This document shows positions 16,216 to 26,163 of a stretch of DNA of 30,331 nucleotides, piece after piece. The stretch is from a bacterium. Lineage in GTDB: Bacteria; ARS69. The stretch's first letter is position 1. Every line of letters starts with the position of its first letter. The stretch covers positions 1 through 30,331 of the forward strand of contig JALGZO010000458.1 in the NCBI GenBank assembly GCA_025774865.1, read 5' to 3'. A model generated the notes under the pieces. It was given only the letters and a program-made list of their open reading frames with translations. It was not told where the DNA came from and ran no database searches. The position numbers were made by a program, and so were the translations under genes.

Positions 16216-16703
16216 CGGCCCGATCCAGGTGGATCGTTCCCGTTCCGCGAGTGCCGAGAGCCGCACTTCTCGCACAGTCCGTGGAAAAGAAGAGGATATC
16301 GAGCGACGCGAAAGCCCGTGCGCTCCGCGACCCGCTCCCGGATGTCCCCCACTTCCGGGAGGTCGACGTCGACGACGGCTCCGCAGCGCACACACCGGAC
16401 GTGCTCGTGCTCGTGGAGCGTCCCGTCGAACCGAGACGGCGACGCTCCTCCCGAGAACTCGTGAATGAGATCATGCTCCTTCAAGAGACGAAGCGTGCGG
16501 TACACGGTGGCGAGGCTGATGTCGGGGATCCTGAGGCGGGCCTGCTGGTGGATCCACTCCGCCGTCGGGTGGTCGTGACAGGATCTCACGAGCTCGAGCA
16601 CCACCTGACGCTGGGGGGTTCGCCGCAGGCCGACGGTGCGCCAGTCGACCGCGGGGGTCGGGGGCGCCAACGGATCGGACCGACCGGAGTGGGATGAGTC
16701 CAT
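16212..16703 (-). CDS. Fur/PerR-family metal-dependent transcription regulator
   Basis: A 163-residue Fur-superfamily repressor. The winged helix covers about 25-100, with RRTPQRQVVLELV and the recognition segment ISLATVYRTLRLLKEHDLI. The dimer domain has the regulatory metal cluster RFDG and HEHEHVRC, and two CxxC zinc sites (Cys104/Cys107, Cys144/Cys147). The RFDG...HEHEH pattern is closer to PerR or general Fur than to Zur. The gene lies 45 bases after the sigma gene. A Fur-box-like palindrome sits over that operon's promoter, so autoregulation is plausible. Whether it senses iron, peroxide or another metal is open. Confidence 0.9.
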   Translation of the reverse strand: MDSSHSGRSDPLAPPTPAVDWRTVGLRRTPQRQVVLELVRSCHDHPTAEWIHQQARLRIPDISLATVYRTLRLLKEHDLIHEFSGGASPSRFDGTLHEHEHVRCVRCGAVVDVDLPEVGDIRERVAERTGFRVARYPLLFHGLCEKCGSRHSRNGNDPPGSGR

Positions 16704-16748
16704 GCCCTGGTTCCTCGGGGAGAGCGCCGCGAACGCCGCCTCCGCCGA

Positions 16749-17600
16749 TCAGTTCAGGTGCGCCTCGAGTCGCCGGTGCATCGGACTGGTTCGTAGACGA
16801 TGGAGAGCCCGATCCTTGAGCTGTCGGATGCGCTCCTTCGACAGATGCAGCTTCTCGCCGATCTCGCCCAGAGTGTACGGCTCCTCACCCGTGAGACCGA
16901 AGTAGAGATTGATGATCAGCTCTTCACGCTGGTTGAGTGACTCCACGGCCTCGCGGACATCGTGATCCCGCTCGAGACCCTCGAGCCCGATCTGCGCCGA
17001 TAGCTCGCCGGCGTCATCTGCGATGCGATCCAGCGGAGCCTCTCGATCGGGCTCATCGTAGTCCGTCACGATCGAATACGCTCGGACGGAGGCCATGGCC
17101 TCCTGGATCTCGGCCGGGGCCTTTCCGATCGCCTGGCCCACTTCCTCCAGCGAAGGCTCTCGCTCCAGCTTCTTCTCGAGCGACTCCTCCGCACGGCAGA
17201 CGTTGCGAAGCGTGTCGCGCCGACTGTGCGGGTAGTGCACGAGGTGAAGCTGATCCGCCAGCGCCTTGTTGAGGTTCCGCCGGATCCACCACACCGCGTA
17301 CGAGATGAACGCGCATCCCTTGCGCTCGTCGAAGCGGCGCGCAGCCTCGTAGAGACCGAGGTTCCCTTCCGTCACGAGATCGGACAGCGGGATACCCCTA
17401 TTCATGTACCGCTTGGCGATGCTCACGACGAACCGTAGATTCGCCTGGACCATCTCGTGAACAGCCGCCTCGTCGCCACGGCGAATGCGACGCCCGAGCT
17501 TCTGCTCCTGTTCGCGCGTCAGGAGGGAAATCCTCCCGATCTCGCGGAGGTACATGCCGAAGGAGTCGTCCAGGGGGACCCTTTCCTGAGTCTTCTTCAT
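16749..17600 (-). CDS. Sigma-70 family RNA polymerase sigma factor (RpoD/RpoS group)
   Basis: An in-frame ATG exists at 17636, but ATG 17600 has AGGAGG seven bases upstream and is preferred; 283 residues. Region 1.2 is DSFGMYLREIGRISLLTREQE. Region 2 contains ANLRFVVSIAKRYMNRG and ISYAVWWIRRNLNKALADQ. Region 3 is YPHSRRDTLRN onward. Region 4 has ESLNQREELIINLYFGL and the helix-turn-helix LGEIGEKLHLSKERIRQLKDRAL. There is no region 1.1, so it is probably a group 2 (RpoS-like) sigma rather than the housekeeping one, though short RpoD forms exist. A Fur-type regulator follows in the operon, with a candidate operator upstream. Confidence 0.92.
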   Translation of the reverse strand: MKKTQERVPLDDSFGMYLREIGRISLLTREQEQKLGRRIRRGDEAAVHEMVQANLRFVVSIAKRYMNRGIPLSDLVTEGNLGLYEAARRFDERKGCAFISYAVWWIRRNLNKALADQLHLVHYPHSRRDTLRNVCRAEESLEKKLEREPSLEEVGQAIGKAPAEIQEAMASVRAYSIVTDYDEPDREAPLDRIADDAGELSAQIGLEGLERDHDVREAVESLNQREELIINLYFGLTGEEPYTLGEIGEKLHLSKERIRQLKDRALHRLRTSPMHRRLEAHLN

Positions 17601-17682
17601 TCTCTTCCTCCTGGAGGGCCGCTCACTGCCGCCCAAGGTCCGGCTGCCAAAAGTCCGAACTCTTGCCCTAGATAACCCCTAC

Positions 17683-17697
17683 GAATGAGAATCGTTC
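17683..17697 (-). promoter_or_regulatory. Fur-box-like palindrome at the sigma operon promoter
   Basis: GAATGAGAATCGTTC is an imperfect inverted repeat (GAAyGA ... TCrTTC). Its core AATGAGAATCGTT matches 11 of 13 positions of the classical Fur-box core AATGATAATCATT. It begins just downstream of the predicted -10 and covers the likely transcription start, a repressing position. The operon's own second gene encodes a Fur/PerR-type protein. The region is AT-rich relative to the genome, so chance similarity is possible. Confidence 0.5.
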
Positions 17698-17703
17698 CTA
17701 TCC

Positions 17704-17734
17704 CCTATATCGTCTAGTTGCGAACCAGTGTCAA
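17704..17734 (-). promoter_or_regulatory. Sigma-70-type promoter for the sigma/Fur/hydrolase operon
   Basis: On the minus strand a perfect TTGACA (17734-17729) is followed by TATAGG (17709-17704) after 19 bases. With 17-base spacing the -10 would instead be GATATA (17711-17706). It is about 105 bases upstream of the ATG at 17600. The leader between them contains the Fur-box-like site. Confidence 0.5.
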
Positions 17735-17845
17735 GTGATTCTTTTCACTAGACTGCCGGATCAGGAATTCTTCCTCTCCCGGCCCCTTGGATGCATCTCG
17801 GGGATCGGAGGATTCGGACGCGGGTCAAACCCAGAACGGGATGAT

Positions 17846-17865
17846 ATTCGCCTTCAGAGGCGAAT
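17846..17865 (-). terminator. Hairpin enclosing the lipoprotein stop codon
   Basis: A perfect 8-base stem (ATTCGCCT / AGGCGAAT) with a four-base loop. The TGA of the lipoprotein gene (17854-17856) lies in the loop. There is no long U tract downstream on the minus strand. A second small hairpin (GGGT-caa-ACCC, 17822-17832) follows. It probably ends the 19331-17854 transcript before the next operon's promoter. Confidence 0.45.
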
Positions 17866-18660
17866 CCGCTGCCAGCGCGCTCGAGCGGCGGCCGGAGTCA
17901 GGACTTCGCGGTTCTGGTCGGGTTCGAACCGGAACGTGCTCTCCGAGAGCGATCGTCCCGGCTGGAGGAGGCCCAAGCGGACCTGGAGCGATTCCGTCGC
18001 CTCCCCTACCCGGATGGCGATTCGGGATGGCCACGCCTGTCCATGCCGAAGCCCCCAGTCCGCCCACGAGATGTGCAGCCGCTCATCCGAGGTTCGCTCG
18101 AAATCGAGCGGGAGACCCGTTCGGTGATCGAGCGTCATCGTCCAGTCGGAACTCTCGATCGTGCGCGTTTCTCCGCCGTCTTTCGCGAGCTCGAGCTCCT
18201 CTTCGAGGCACGGCGTGTCCACGCACGGGTCGGCGAGGAGTGCGATCAAGAGAGCCTGCGGCGACAACGGCAGCTCCTCCCAGGCGGCGTCGGCCCGCGA
18301 CCCGAACACGACGAAGTTCTCCCGGGGAACATCCAGCCACACGCGCTCTTCCCCCACGACGAGATCGAATACGGTGAAGAACGCGGCCGAAGTGCCCCGG
18401 ATCCGCAGCCGGTTCGGACGCGCGTAGGACAGTGACGCTCCGCAGGATTTGAGCTCTCCGGTGTCGGGGTCGGGCCAGCTGAGCTCGAGGCCCGCGCGGA
18501 GTGTCTCGAGCGAATCGGTCCGACCGCGAACTTCACGAAGCAACTCCGCGGCCGTCCACTCCCGCTCGGCGATGCTCGCGGGGGGGGGCGGGGGCGCGCC
18601 GCAGCTTCCCAGAATCCCGACCGCGACGAGCGCGACGGCCCCGCCAGACCAGAGTCTCAT
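17854..18660 (-). CDS. LolA-like outer-membrane-type lipoprotein
   Basis: The start is ATG 18660, overlapping the rhomboid stop as ATGA; 268 residues. A lipoprotein signal is present (ALVAVGILGSC, lipid-bearing Cys20) followed by a Pro-rich linker. The rest alternates long amphipathic strands with one helix at the start (AELLREVRGRTDSLETLRAG). Motifs such as YARPNRLRIRG and the terminal FRFEP are seen in LolA-like/DUF4292 proteins. Such folds carry lipids or lipoproteins, or act as anchored assembly factors; the exact role here is unknown. It shares an operon with a rhomboid protease. Confidence 0.72.
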   Translation of the reverse strand: MRLWSGGAVALVAVGILGSCGAPPPPPASIAEREWTAAELLREVRGRTDSLETLRAGLELSWPDPDTGELKSCGASLSYARPNRLRIRGTSAAFFTVFDLVVGEERVWLDVPRENFVVFGSRADAAWEELPLSPQALLIALLADPCVDTPCLEEELELAKDGGETRTIESSDWTMTLDHRTGLPLDFERTSDERLHISWADWGLRHGQAWPSRIAIRVGEATESLQVRLGLLQPGRSLSESTFRFEPDQNREVLTPAAARARWQRIRL

Positions 18661-19331
18661 CGGGCCCACCGTCGGCGCGCCGGGCACCAGATTCGAAACA
18701 GGATCACGCCGACGATGAAGCCCCCGAGATGCTCGAACCACGCGATCCCGCCCGATGCGACCGACCCGAACTCACTGAAACCACCGACGACTTGAGTGAG
18801 GAGCCAGAGCCCGATCACGAGCCCGGCCGGAACGCGTATCAAGCGGATGAAGAACACGATGAACACGAGCGACAATACGCGCGCCCCCGGGAATCCGATG
18901 AGGTAGGCCCCCAGAACGCCCGCAATCGCGCCGCTCGCACCGATCGTCGGGATTTCCGAGCTCGCGTTCGTCACGAGGTGGGCGAGATGGCCGCCGAGAC
19001 CCGCCAAGACGTAGAACACGAGAAACTTGGCGTGTCCGAGCACGTCTTCGATGTTGTTCCCGAAGATCCACAGGTAGAGCAGGTTGCCGCCCAGGTGAAC
19101 GAGACCACCGTGGAGGAACATCGACGTCAACAACGTCGTGAACGGGAAGGGTGCGACCGCCTCGACCCCGAGGAACCGAGCCGGGATGAGCCCCCGCTCG
19201 AAGACGAGGCGATCGGCGGGCACCCCTCCAAAGAGCTGGAACAGATAGGCGGCGGCGTTCGCGACGACGAGCAGGATCGTGATCCACGGCGTGCGGACAG
19301 CGGGGTTGTCATCCTTCAGAGGGAGAAACAA
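18657..19331 (-). CDS. Rhomboid-family intramembrane serine protease
   Basis: A 224-residue polytopic protein. The TTG at 19331 behind GGGGAG gives the common rhomboid N-terminus (F-L-P-L-K-D-D-N-P, then six to seven membrane helices). Catalytic features are intact: HLGGN (Asn83, oxyanion side), GASG with nucleophile Ser133, and EHLGG with His201. It cleaves membrane proteins inside the bilayer; the substrate is unknown. The stop overlaps the lipoprotein gene's start. A terminator-like hairpin ends 16 bases upstream of the start codon. Confidence 0.93.
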   Translation of the reverse strand: MFLPLKDDNPAVRTPWITILLVVANAAAYLFQLFGGVPADRLVFERGLIPARFLGVEAVAPFPFTTLLTSMFLHGGLVHLGGNLLYLWIFGNNIEDVLGHAKFLVFYVLAGLGGHLAHLVTNASSEIPTIGASGAIAGVLGAYLIGFPGARVLSLVFIVFFIRLIRVPAGLVIGLWLLTQVVGGFSEFGSVASGGIAWFEHLGGFIVGVILFRIWCPARRRWAR

Positions 19332-19347
19332 GTGGGCTCCCCGCAGG

Positions 19348-19372
19348 AAAAAGGCCCCGCGGTGGCGGAGCC
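19348..19372 (-). terminator. Rho-independent terminator after the zinc-ribbon gene
   Basis: On the minus strand the sequence forms GGCTCCGC - CACC - GCGGGGCC, an 8-base stem with one G-U pair, followed directly by TTTTT (19352-19348). It is 30 bases past the stop of the zinc-ribbon gene. It also lies just before the rhomboid start and its ribosome site, so it might act as an attenuator for the rhomboid/lipoprotein genes unless they have their own promoter. Confidence 0.72.
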
Positions 19373-19402
19373 TCGATCAAGTCGGAACGCGCCGGGCGCC
19401 GT

Positions 19403-19819
19403 CTAACGGACGAACTCCTCGGCCTCCACGATGAGCATCTTCAGCCCGTAGTTGAGGAAGGCCACGTCGATCGCACACCGGCCCCCGGCCAGCTCGCGGC
19501 GCTCGATCACCTTGCCGACGTCACGCCAGGTCTGGTGGTAGATGAACTCCCCAACCTCGTAAGTCTCCTCGGGGACGTACGTGCGGAACTCCTCCGGGGC
19601 CGGGGCTCCGAAATCCCCGACGACGGCTGCATCCCCCAAGGTATCCGTCTCTTCATCCAAGGTCAGACAGACGAGCCCGTTGCAGGTCAGGCAGTTCAGC
19701 CATTCGAGCCCGGTCGGATCGAGCGTTCGCAAGATCCTCATCTTGCGCCGCTTGTCACAACGGGGGCAGACCTGAAACCTGGTGTCCCGCTCGACGGGAC
19801 GCGCCACGGAAGCCGCCAT
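19403..19819 (-). CDS. Zinc-ribbon protein with a small beta-barrel-like C-terminal domain
   Basis: The ATG at 19819, with AGAGGAA before it, gives 138 residues; an in-frame GTG at 19840 is less likely. Cys18/Cys21 (CPRC) and Cys43/Cys46 (CLTC) form a zinc ribbon. After an acidic linker, residues about 85-135 read YEVGEFIYHQTWRDVGKVIERREL and end in a strand MLIVEAEEFV. This resembles small SH3/Tudor-type nucleic-acid or polymerase-binding domains seen in CarD-like or DUF3553-like proteins. I do not recognise a named family. Cytosolic, probably nucleic-acid or protein binding. It has its own promoter and terminator. Confidence 0.75.
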   Translation of the reverse strand: MAASVARPVERDTRFQVCPRCDKRRKMRILRTLDPTGLEWLNCLTCNGLVCLTLDEETDTLGDAAVVGDFGAPAPEEFRTYVPEETYEVGEFIYHQTWRDVGKVIERRELAGGRCAIDVAFLNYGLKMLIVEAEEFVR

Positions 19820-19898
19820 CGAATTCCTCTTCCTCACCACATGGTTCGGAGCCGGAGCCCGGCGGCGCCATCCCGGAACCAGGTAGAGAATCTCGGCT

Positions 19899-19927
19899 AA
19901 TCAACCAAGAAACGTGAATCATGTCAA
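19899..19927 (-). promoter_or_regulatory. Sigma-70-type promoter for the zinc-ribbon gene
   Basis: On the minus strand a perfect -35 TTGACA (19927-19922) is followed after 17 bases by TTGATT (19904-19899), a weak -10. It lies in a locally AT-rich stretch about 80 bases before the ATG at 19819. The remaining part of the 19820-20082 gap shows no gene. Confidence 0.42.
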
Positions 19928-20082
19928 GAAGAAACGAATTTTCACAGATAGTAACGAACCCTCTCCCCGAGTTCGTCCCCTTTCGCCGAAACCGGCCGAC
20001 TCTAGCTTCTGGCACGGTTTCTCGACTCTTCGTTGGATTCAACGCGGGAGCGGTCCGGATGTTCCCGTCCCCCACAGACGAA

Positions 20083-20111
20083 GGGGCGAGGAGCCACGAG
20101 CCCCCCGCCCC
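20083..20111 (-). terminator. Terminator hairpin after the Lys/Arg-rich gene
   Basis: On the minus strand a 12-base stem (GGGGCGGGGGGC with GCTCCTCGCCCC, two G-U pairs) closes a five-base loop TCGTG. It starts 18 bases past the stop codon. The tail is TTCGTCT, poor in U, so it may terminate inefficiently or protect the 3' end. Confidence 0.55.
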
Positions 20112-20129
20112 GAAACGTCGGTCCGTCGC

Positions 20130-20483
20130 TTAGCGGGTGCGACGCTTGCGCCGAGCCTTGGCCTTCGTCTTGCGCTTGGCCTTGGCCTTGGTCTTCGTGC
20201 GGCGCTTGGTCTTGCGCTTGGCTTTGGCCTTCGTCTTGCGCTTGGCCTTGGCCTTCGTGCGGCGCTTGGTCTTGCGCTTGGCTTTGGCCTTCGTCTTGCG
20301 CTTGGCCTTGGCCTTCGTGCGGCGCTTCGTACGGCGCTTGGCCTTCGCCTTCGTCTTGCGCTTGACCTTGCGCTTGGCTTTGGCTTTCGTGCGACGCTTC
20401 GTACGACGCTTCGCCCCAGCCTTCGTCTTCCTCTTCGCCTTCGTCCTGCGCTTGGCTTTCGCCCGCGAGCGAGCCATCGCCAT
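20130..20483 (-). CDS. Repetitive Lys/Arg-rich histone-H1-like protein
   Basis: The ATG at 20483 is chosen because GGAGGG lies seven bases before it; an ATG at 20498 is in frame. The 117-residue product is almost only Lys, Arg, Ala and Thr, built from units such as KAKAKRKTKRRT. It has no hydrophobic core and must be highly basic and disordered. Such proteins resemble the C-terminal tails of histone H1, chlamydial Hc2 and AlgP, which bind DNA and compact the nucleoid. The codon pattern is a near-perfect DNA tandem repeat, so length may vary between strains. The opposite strand has an equally long open frame, but that is a mirror of the repeat. Confidence 0.72.
   Translation of the reverse strand: MAMARSRAKAKRRTKAKRKTKAGAKRRTKRRTKAKAKRKVKRKTKAKAKRRTKRRTKAKAKRKTKAKAKRKTKRRTKAKAKRKTKAKAKRKTKRRTKTKAKAKRKTKAKARRKRRTR
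20161..20340. repeat. About 60-base direct tandem repeat inside the Lys/Arg-rich gene
   Basis: Blocks 20221-20280 and 20281-20340 agree over the first 47 bases and again at the last six (about 55 of 60 identical). The right half of 20161-20220 matches the same unit with one change. The period is 20 codons, so unit gain or loss keeps the frame. Less regular copies continue to about 20460. Confidence 0.8.
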
Positions 20484-20584
20484 GCTGGATCCCTCCATCG
20501 GATGGTGACGTTCGAGACCCTTCAGGGTCCCACCGTTCCCGGAAACGACGCCTCCGGCATTCGCCGGAAGTGAGAAACGTCGAA

Positions 20585-20610
20585 TGACTCCCGCCCCGGG
20601 GCGGGAGTCA
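20585..20610 (-). terminator. 26-base perfect palindrome at the pseudo-receiver stop codon
   Basis: Two 13-base arms (TGACTCCCGCCCC / GGGGCGGGAGTCA) meet without a spacer. The outer TGA is the stop codon of the receiver gene (20608-20610). As RNA it would make an 11-base GC-rich stem with a four-base loop, followed on the minus strand by TTCGACGTTTCTC. A terminator or 3'-end stabiliser is most likely. A smaller hairpin TCCGGC-attc-GCCGGA lies at about 20552-20567. Confidence 0.6.
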
Positions 20611-20991
20611 CGTCGCGCTCCCCGCTGTCGAATCCGCTTCCAGCAACTTGTTCACGATGGACCGGAAGTCCTCCAGATCAAAAGGCTTCCGCATTCGCAC
20701 TCCCGCGTCCACCTTCTCGACTCTCCTCTTCTTTCGTTCCCCGTCCGTCGTCAACAAGACGATCTTCGCGGTCGGTCGACGCCGTCGAAACGCCTTGATC
20801 ACGTCGGCCGAATCCCCTCGGGTTCGCTCGGGCGCGATCAGCAGGTCGAATCGCTCCCGCCCGATCTTCAGGGCCGCCTCCTCCTCGTCCGCCGCCGTCT
20901 CGACCCGGTACCCCGCTTCCGTCAGATCGAGAGCCAACGCCCGAGTGGTCACCGTCTCGTTGTCCATCAAGATGAGAAGCCGCTTTTCCAT
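20608..20991 (-). CDS. Degenerate receiver-domain protein without phospho-acceptor
   Basis: The ATG at 20991 gives 127 residues that follow the CheY fold from MEKRLLILMDNE to the final helix. The phospho-acceptor position in DLLIAPERT is Pro54 instead of Asp, and the first acidic pair is reduced to Asp10-Asn11. Thr (LLTTDGE) and Lys in RKPFDLEDF remain. It therefore probably cannot be phosphorylated in the usual way and may work as a constitutive or ligand-gated adaptor. It has no output domain. An in-frame GTG at 21042 would add 17 unusual residues. The activator/kinase pair encoded upstream is a possible partner, but this is not shown. Confidence 0.75.
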   Translation of the reverse strand: MEKRLLILMDNETVTTRALALDLTEAGYRVETAADEEEAALKIGRERFDLLIAPERTRGDSADVIKAFRRRRPTAKIVLLTTDGERKKRRVEKVDAGVRMRKPFDLEDFRSIVNKLLEADSTAGSAT

Positions 20992-21276
20992 CGGACGACC
21001 CGAACGCAAGGAGACGAACCGAACCGCACTGTTTACACGCACGGTTCATGCCAGCGCGCACAAAAACACGATTCGCGCCGCTTCGACCCCGCAGAGCACA
21101 CTCGAGGGCGAAGAGTTAAGTGACAGCCGAGGAACGAGTTCGAGACCAGCGTGAGGTTTCCACGTGAACATCGAAATGAGGTGTTGTCTCGACGTCTCTG
21201 CAGGCGGGAATCGACGAACGAATCGCTGCAATCGTCAAATCATTCGACAGGGATCGCGCGGCGTCGTCAATTTCTT
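20992..21276. other. Intergenic region without a supported gene
   Basis: The 285 bases between the pseudo-receiver start and the sigma-54-activator stop are moderately AT-rich. They contain several TTGAC-like hexamers on the minus strand (for example TTGACG near 21260) but no convincing -10 partner. I saw no strong terminator behind the activator gene. A short minus-strand frame encodes a CKQCG motif near 21030 but runs into the receiver gene in the wrong frame. Confidence 0.4.
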
Positions 21277-22676
<1,400 letters not shown>

Positions 22677-22680
<4 letters not shown>

Positions 22681-23930
22681 CCGCCGCTACCCTCCGTCAC
22701 GAGCTCCGCCTTGGACGCAGCGTCCTGGCTCTTCGCGGTCGCGTCGGAGCGACGAGGAGCCGGCACCGGAGGAATCGGCAAGATCACGGTGAACCGGGCG
22801 CCACCATCGGCGTTGTTCGTGGCCGAGATGAGCCCGCCGTGCGCCTTGCAGATCCACTGGCTGATCGAGAGCCCGAGTCCGAGCCCCTTCGACGTCGACG
22901 AGAAGAACGGCTCGAAGATCTCCGCCGACCCGCCCTCGGGGATCCCCGGCCCGGTGTCACTGAACGCGATTCTCACTCCCGTCGGGGAAGAACGATTGGA
23001 ACGCGGACTCGACCAGCTGGATACGCGGAGGTTCCCCCGCTTCTTCCGCATCGCGTTGCGCGCGTTGATGATGATGTTGAGGAAAACCTCTCTCATCATG
23101 TTCCCGTCGATGTTGAGCCGGGGCAGGTCGTCCTCCAGGTCCGTCACGAGGTCGATTCCGGCGGCTTCCAGGGATTCCCGGGCCAGGGCGAGGGAGTCGC
23201 TCAGGATCCGGTTCACGTTGGCGAGCCGCCGCCGCGGGGTCGGGGGACGGGAGTACGCGAGGAAATCGGAGATCACCGCCTCGATCCGGTCCAGCTCCTT
23301 GATGGAGGCCGTCAGGCTCTCCCGGTTGGCCTCATCCCCCTCGAGGTGCTTCAGCACGTACTGGATCGTGGTCCGGATCCCGGTCAGAGGGTTCCGGATC
23401 TCGTGGGCGATTCCGGCCGAGATCGTCCCGAGGGACAGGAGCCGGCGCGCCTCCGCCCCGAAGCTCCCGATCCACTCCCCCTCGCCGGCGTTCCGGAGCA
23501 CCCCCACGCAGTGGATGCCCTGTCCCTTCGGGTCATGGGTGGAGGTGTAATCCGACTCCAGAAAACGGACGTCGCCGGACTTCGACGTGATGAGAGTGGG
23601 GAGCGTCGATCGACTCTTGGCGTGCTGGAGAAGAGGATCGAGCGGGCACCCCTCGTCACAGAGCAGCGTGCCGTCCGTGTCCTGGCAGCGGAGGATCTCG
23701 GAGCAGGAACGCCCGATCGCTTCCGAGCGCTTCCACTCCAGCGTCGACTCGGCGGACGCGGAGAACTCCACGATCTTCTTGTCGGAATCGATGACGATGA
23801 TCGCGTCTCGGTTGGCCTGGAGCAGCGAGTCGAGAACCGACTCGTGCAAGTCGCGCTCGAGTAGCCAACGCGACACCCCCGCCAGCTTCTTCCGCCCCCG
23901 CTTCCGTTGTGTCGACGCCATGAGACCCAT
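22677..23930 (-). CDS. NtrB-type soluble PAS histidine kinase
   Basis: The start is ATG 23930 or ATG 23921; neither has a strong ribosome site. From 23930 the protein has 417 residues and no membrane segment. A PAS domain spans about 30-145 and contains four cysteines spaced C-x5-C-x8-C-x3-C (Cys76, 82, 91, 95; the last part reads CDEGCPL). The dimerisation helix has AHEIRNPLTGI (His176), and the ATPase domain has INARNAM, DTGPGIPEGG and GLGLGLSI. It should phosphorylate the sigma-54 activator it overlaps. The cysteines could bind a metal or sense redox state, though similar spacing occurs in other NtrB-like PAS domains. Confidence 0.92.
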
Positions 23931-23934
23931 GAAG

Positions 23935-23950
23935 GAAGATGTGCATCTTC
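23935..23950 (-). promoter_or_regulatory. Inverted repeat at the kinase translation start
   Basis: GAAGATG-tg-CATCTTC is a perfect 7-base inverted repeat ending five bases before the ATG at 23930. It occupies the place of the ribosome-binding site, which is otherwise weak. It could be an operator or an RNA hairpin that limits translation. Confidence 0.35.
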
Positions 23951-23967
23951 GTTCGTGCGACGCTCGA

Positions 23968-23996
23968 ACCGTATGAAAACCCGCCGCGAGGGTCAA
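23968..23996 (-). promoter_or_regulatory. Sigma-70-type promoter for the kinase/activator operon
   Basis: On the minus strand TTGACC (23996-23991) is followed after exactly 17 bases by TACGGT (23973-23968). The -35 matches five of six positions and the -10 about three. It lies between the groEL terminator and the kinase start, where a promoter is needed. Confidence 0.42.
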
Positions 23997-24104
23997 CGGG
24001 AAACATCGGTGCACGAGACGAGAGACGACGCGGCGGGCCGACGAAGATTCGTTCGTTGGAACACCCGATCGATTCGCATCGCGCCGTCATTTGATCGCGT
24101 GACA

Positions 24105-24139
24105 CAAAAAACGGGAGGGTCCCGAAGGATCCCTCCCGT
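24105..24139 (-). terminator. Strong rho-independent terminator of groESL
   Basis: On the minus strand ACGGGAGGG pairs with CCCTCCCGT. The stem continues through TCC/GGA to a TTCG tetraloop, with one bulged A, and is followed by a run of T (24110-24105). It is 23 bases beyond the groEL stop. All features of an efficient intrinsic terminator are present. Confidence 0.9.
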
Positions 24140-24162
24140 TCGAGATGTGCCGGGCGGTCGGA

Positions 24163-25806
<1,644 letters not shown>

Positions 25807-26100
25807 CTATTTCTTCGCGAGCGTGGCGAGGACATCGTCCTCCCGCAGAATGACGTATTCGTCGCCGCCGATCTTCACTTCCGTGCCGGTGTACTTTCCG
25901 ATCAGAACGCGGTCTCCCTTGGCAACGCCCATGGCGAATCGTTTTCCTTCTTTGCCGAGCTTGCCCGGGCCCACGGCGACCACCTCGCCCTCCATGGGCT
26001 TCTCCTTCGCCGTGTCCGGGATGATGATGCCGCCGCGCACTTCCTCGTCGGCATCGAGCCTTCGAATCAGGATTCGATCCGCGAGCGGTTGTACCTTCAT
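25807..26100 (-). CDS. groES: Co-chaperonin GroES (Hsp10)
   Basis: A 97-residue co-chaperonin, the lid of the GroEL cage. It starts [14 protein letters not shown], carries the mobile loop [17 protein letters not shown] (about 19-35), and has [10 protein letters not shown] and [11 protein letters not shown] near the end. GAGGAG precedes the ATG. I found no CIRCE-type TTAGCACTC-N9-GAGTGCTAA element upstream, so HrcA control is not evident. A TGGCACG-N4-TCGC element at 26178-26164 suggests possible sigma-54 control. Confidence 0.98.
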   Translation of the reverse strand: MKVQPLADRILIRRLDADEEVRGGIIIPDTAKEKPMEGEVVAVGPGKLGKEGKRFAMGVAKGDRVLIGKYTGTEVKIGGDEYVILREDDVLATLAKK

Positions 26101-26163
26101 TTCGTCTCCTCGGGCTGAGGGTCCAGATCGCGCTTCGAGCGCAGGTTCACGGAATACGGTCTA

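Noticed and set aside
17925-17940. GGTTCGAACC resembling a tRNA T-loop
   Set aside because: It lies inside the lipoprotein coding sequence, and no acceptor, D or anticodon stems can be paired around it.
20137-20508. Plus-strand frame rich in Leu, Val and Ala opposite the Lys/Arg-rich gene, resembling a membrane protein
   Set aside because: Lys/Arg codons read backwards give Leu/Val/Ala-type codons, so the apparent hydrophobicity is an artefact. The minus strand has a ribosome site and a terminator.
20992-21061. Short minus-strand frame with a CKQCG zinc-knuckle-like motif upstream of the pseudo-receiver
   Set aside because: It continues out of frame through the receiver gene without further zinc ligands and has no clear ribosome site. 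Probably chance.
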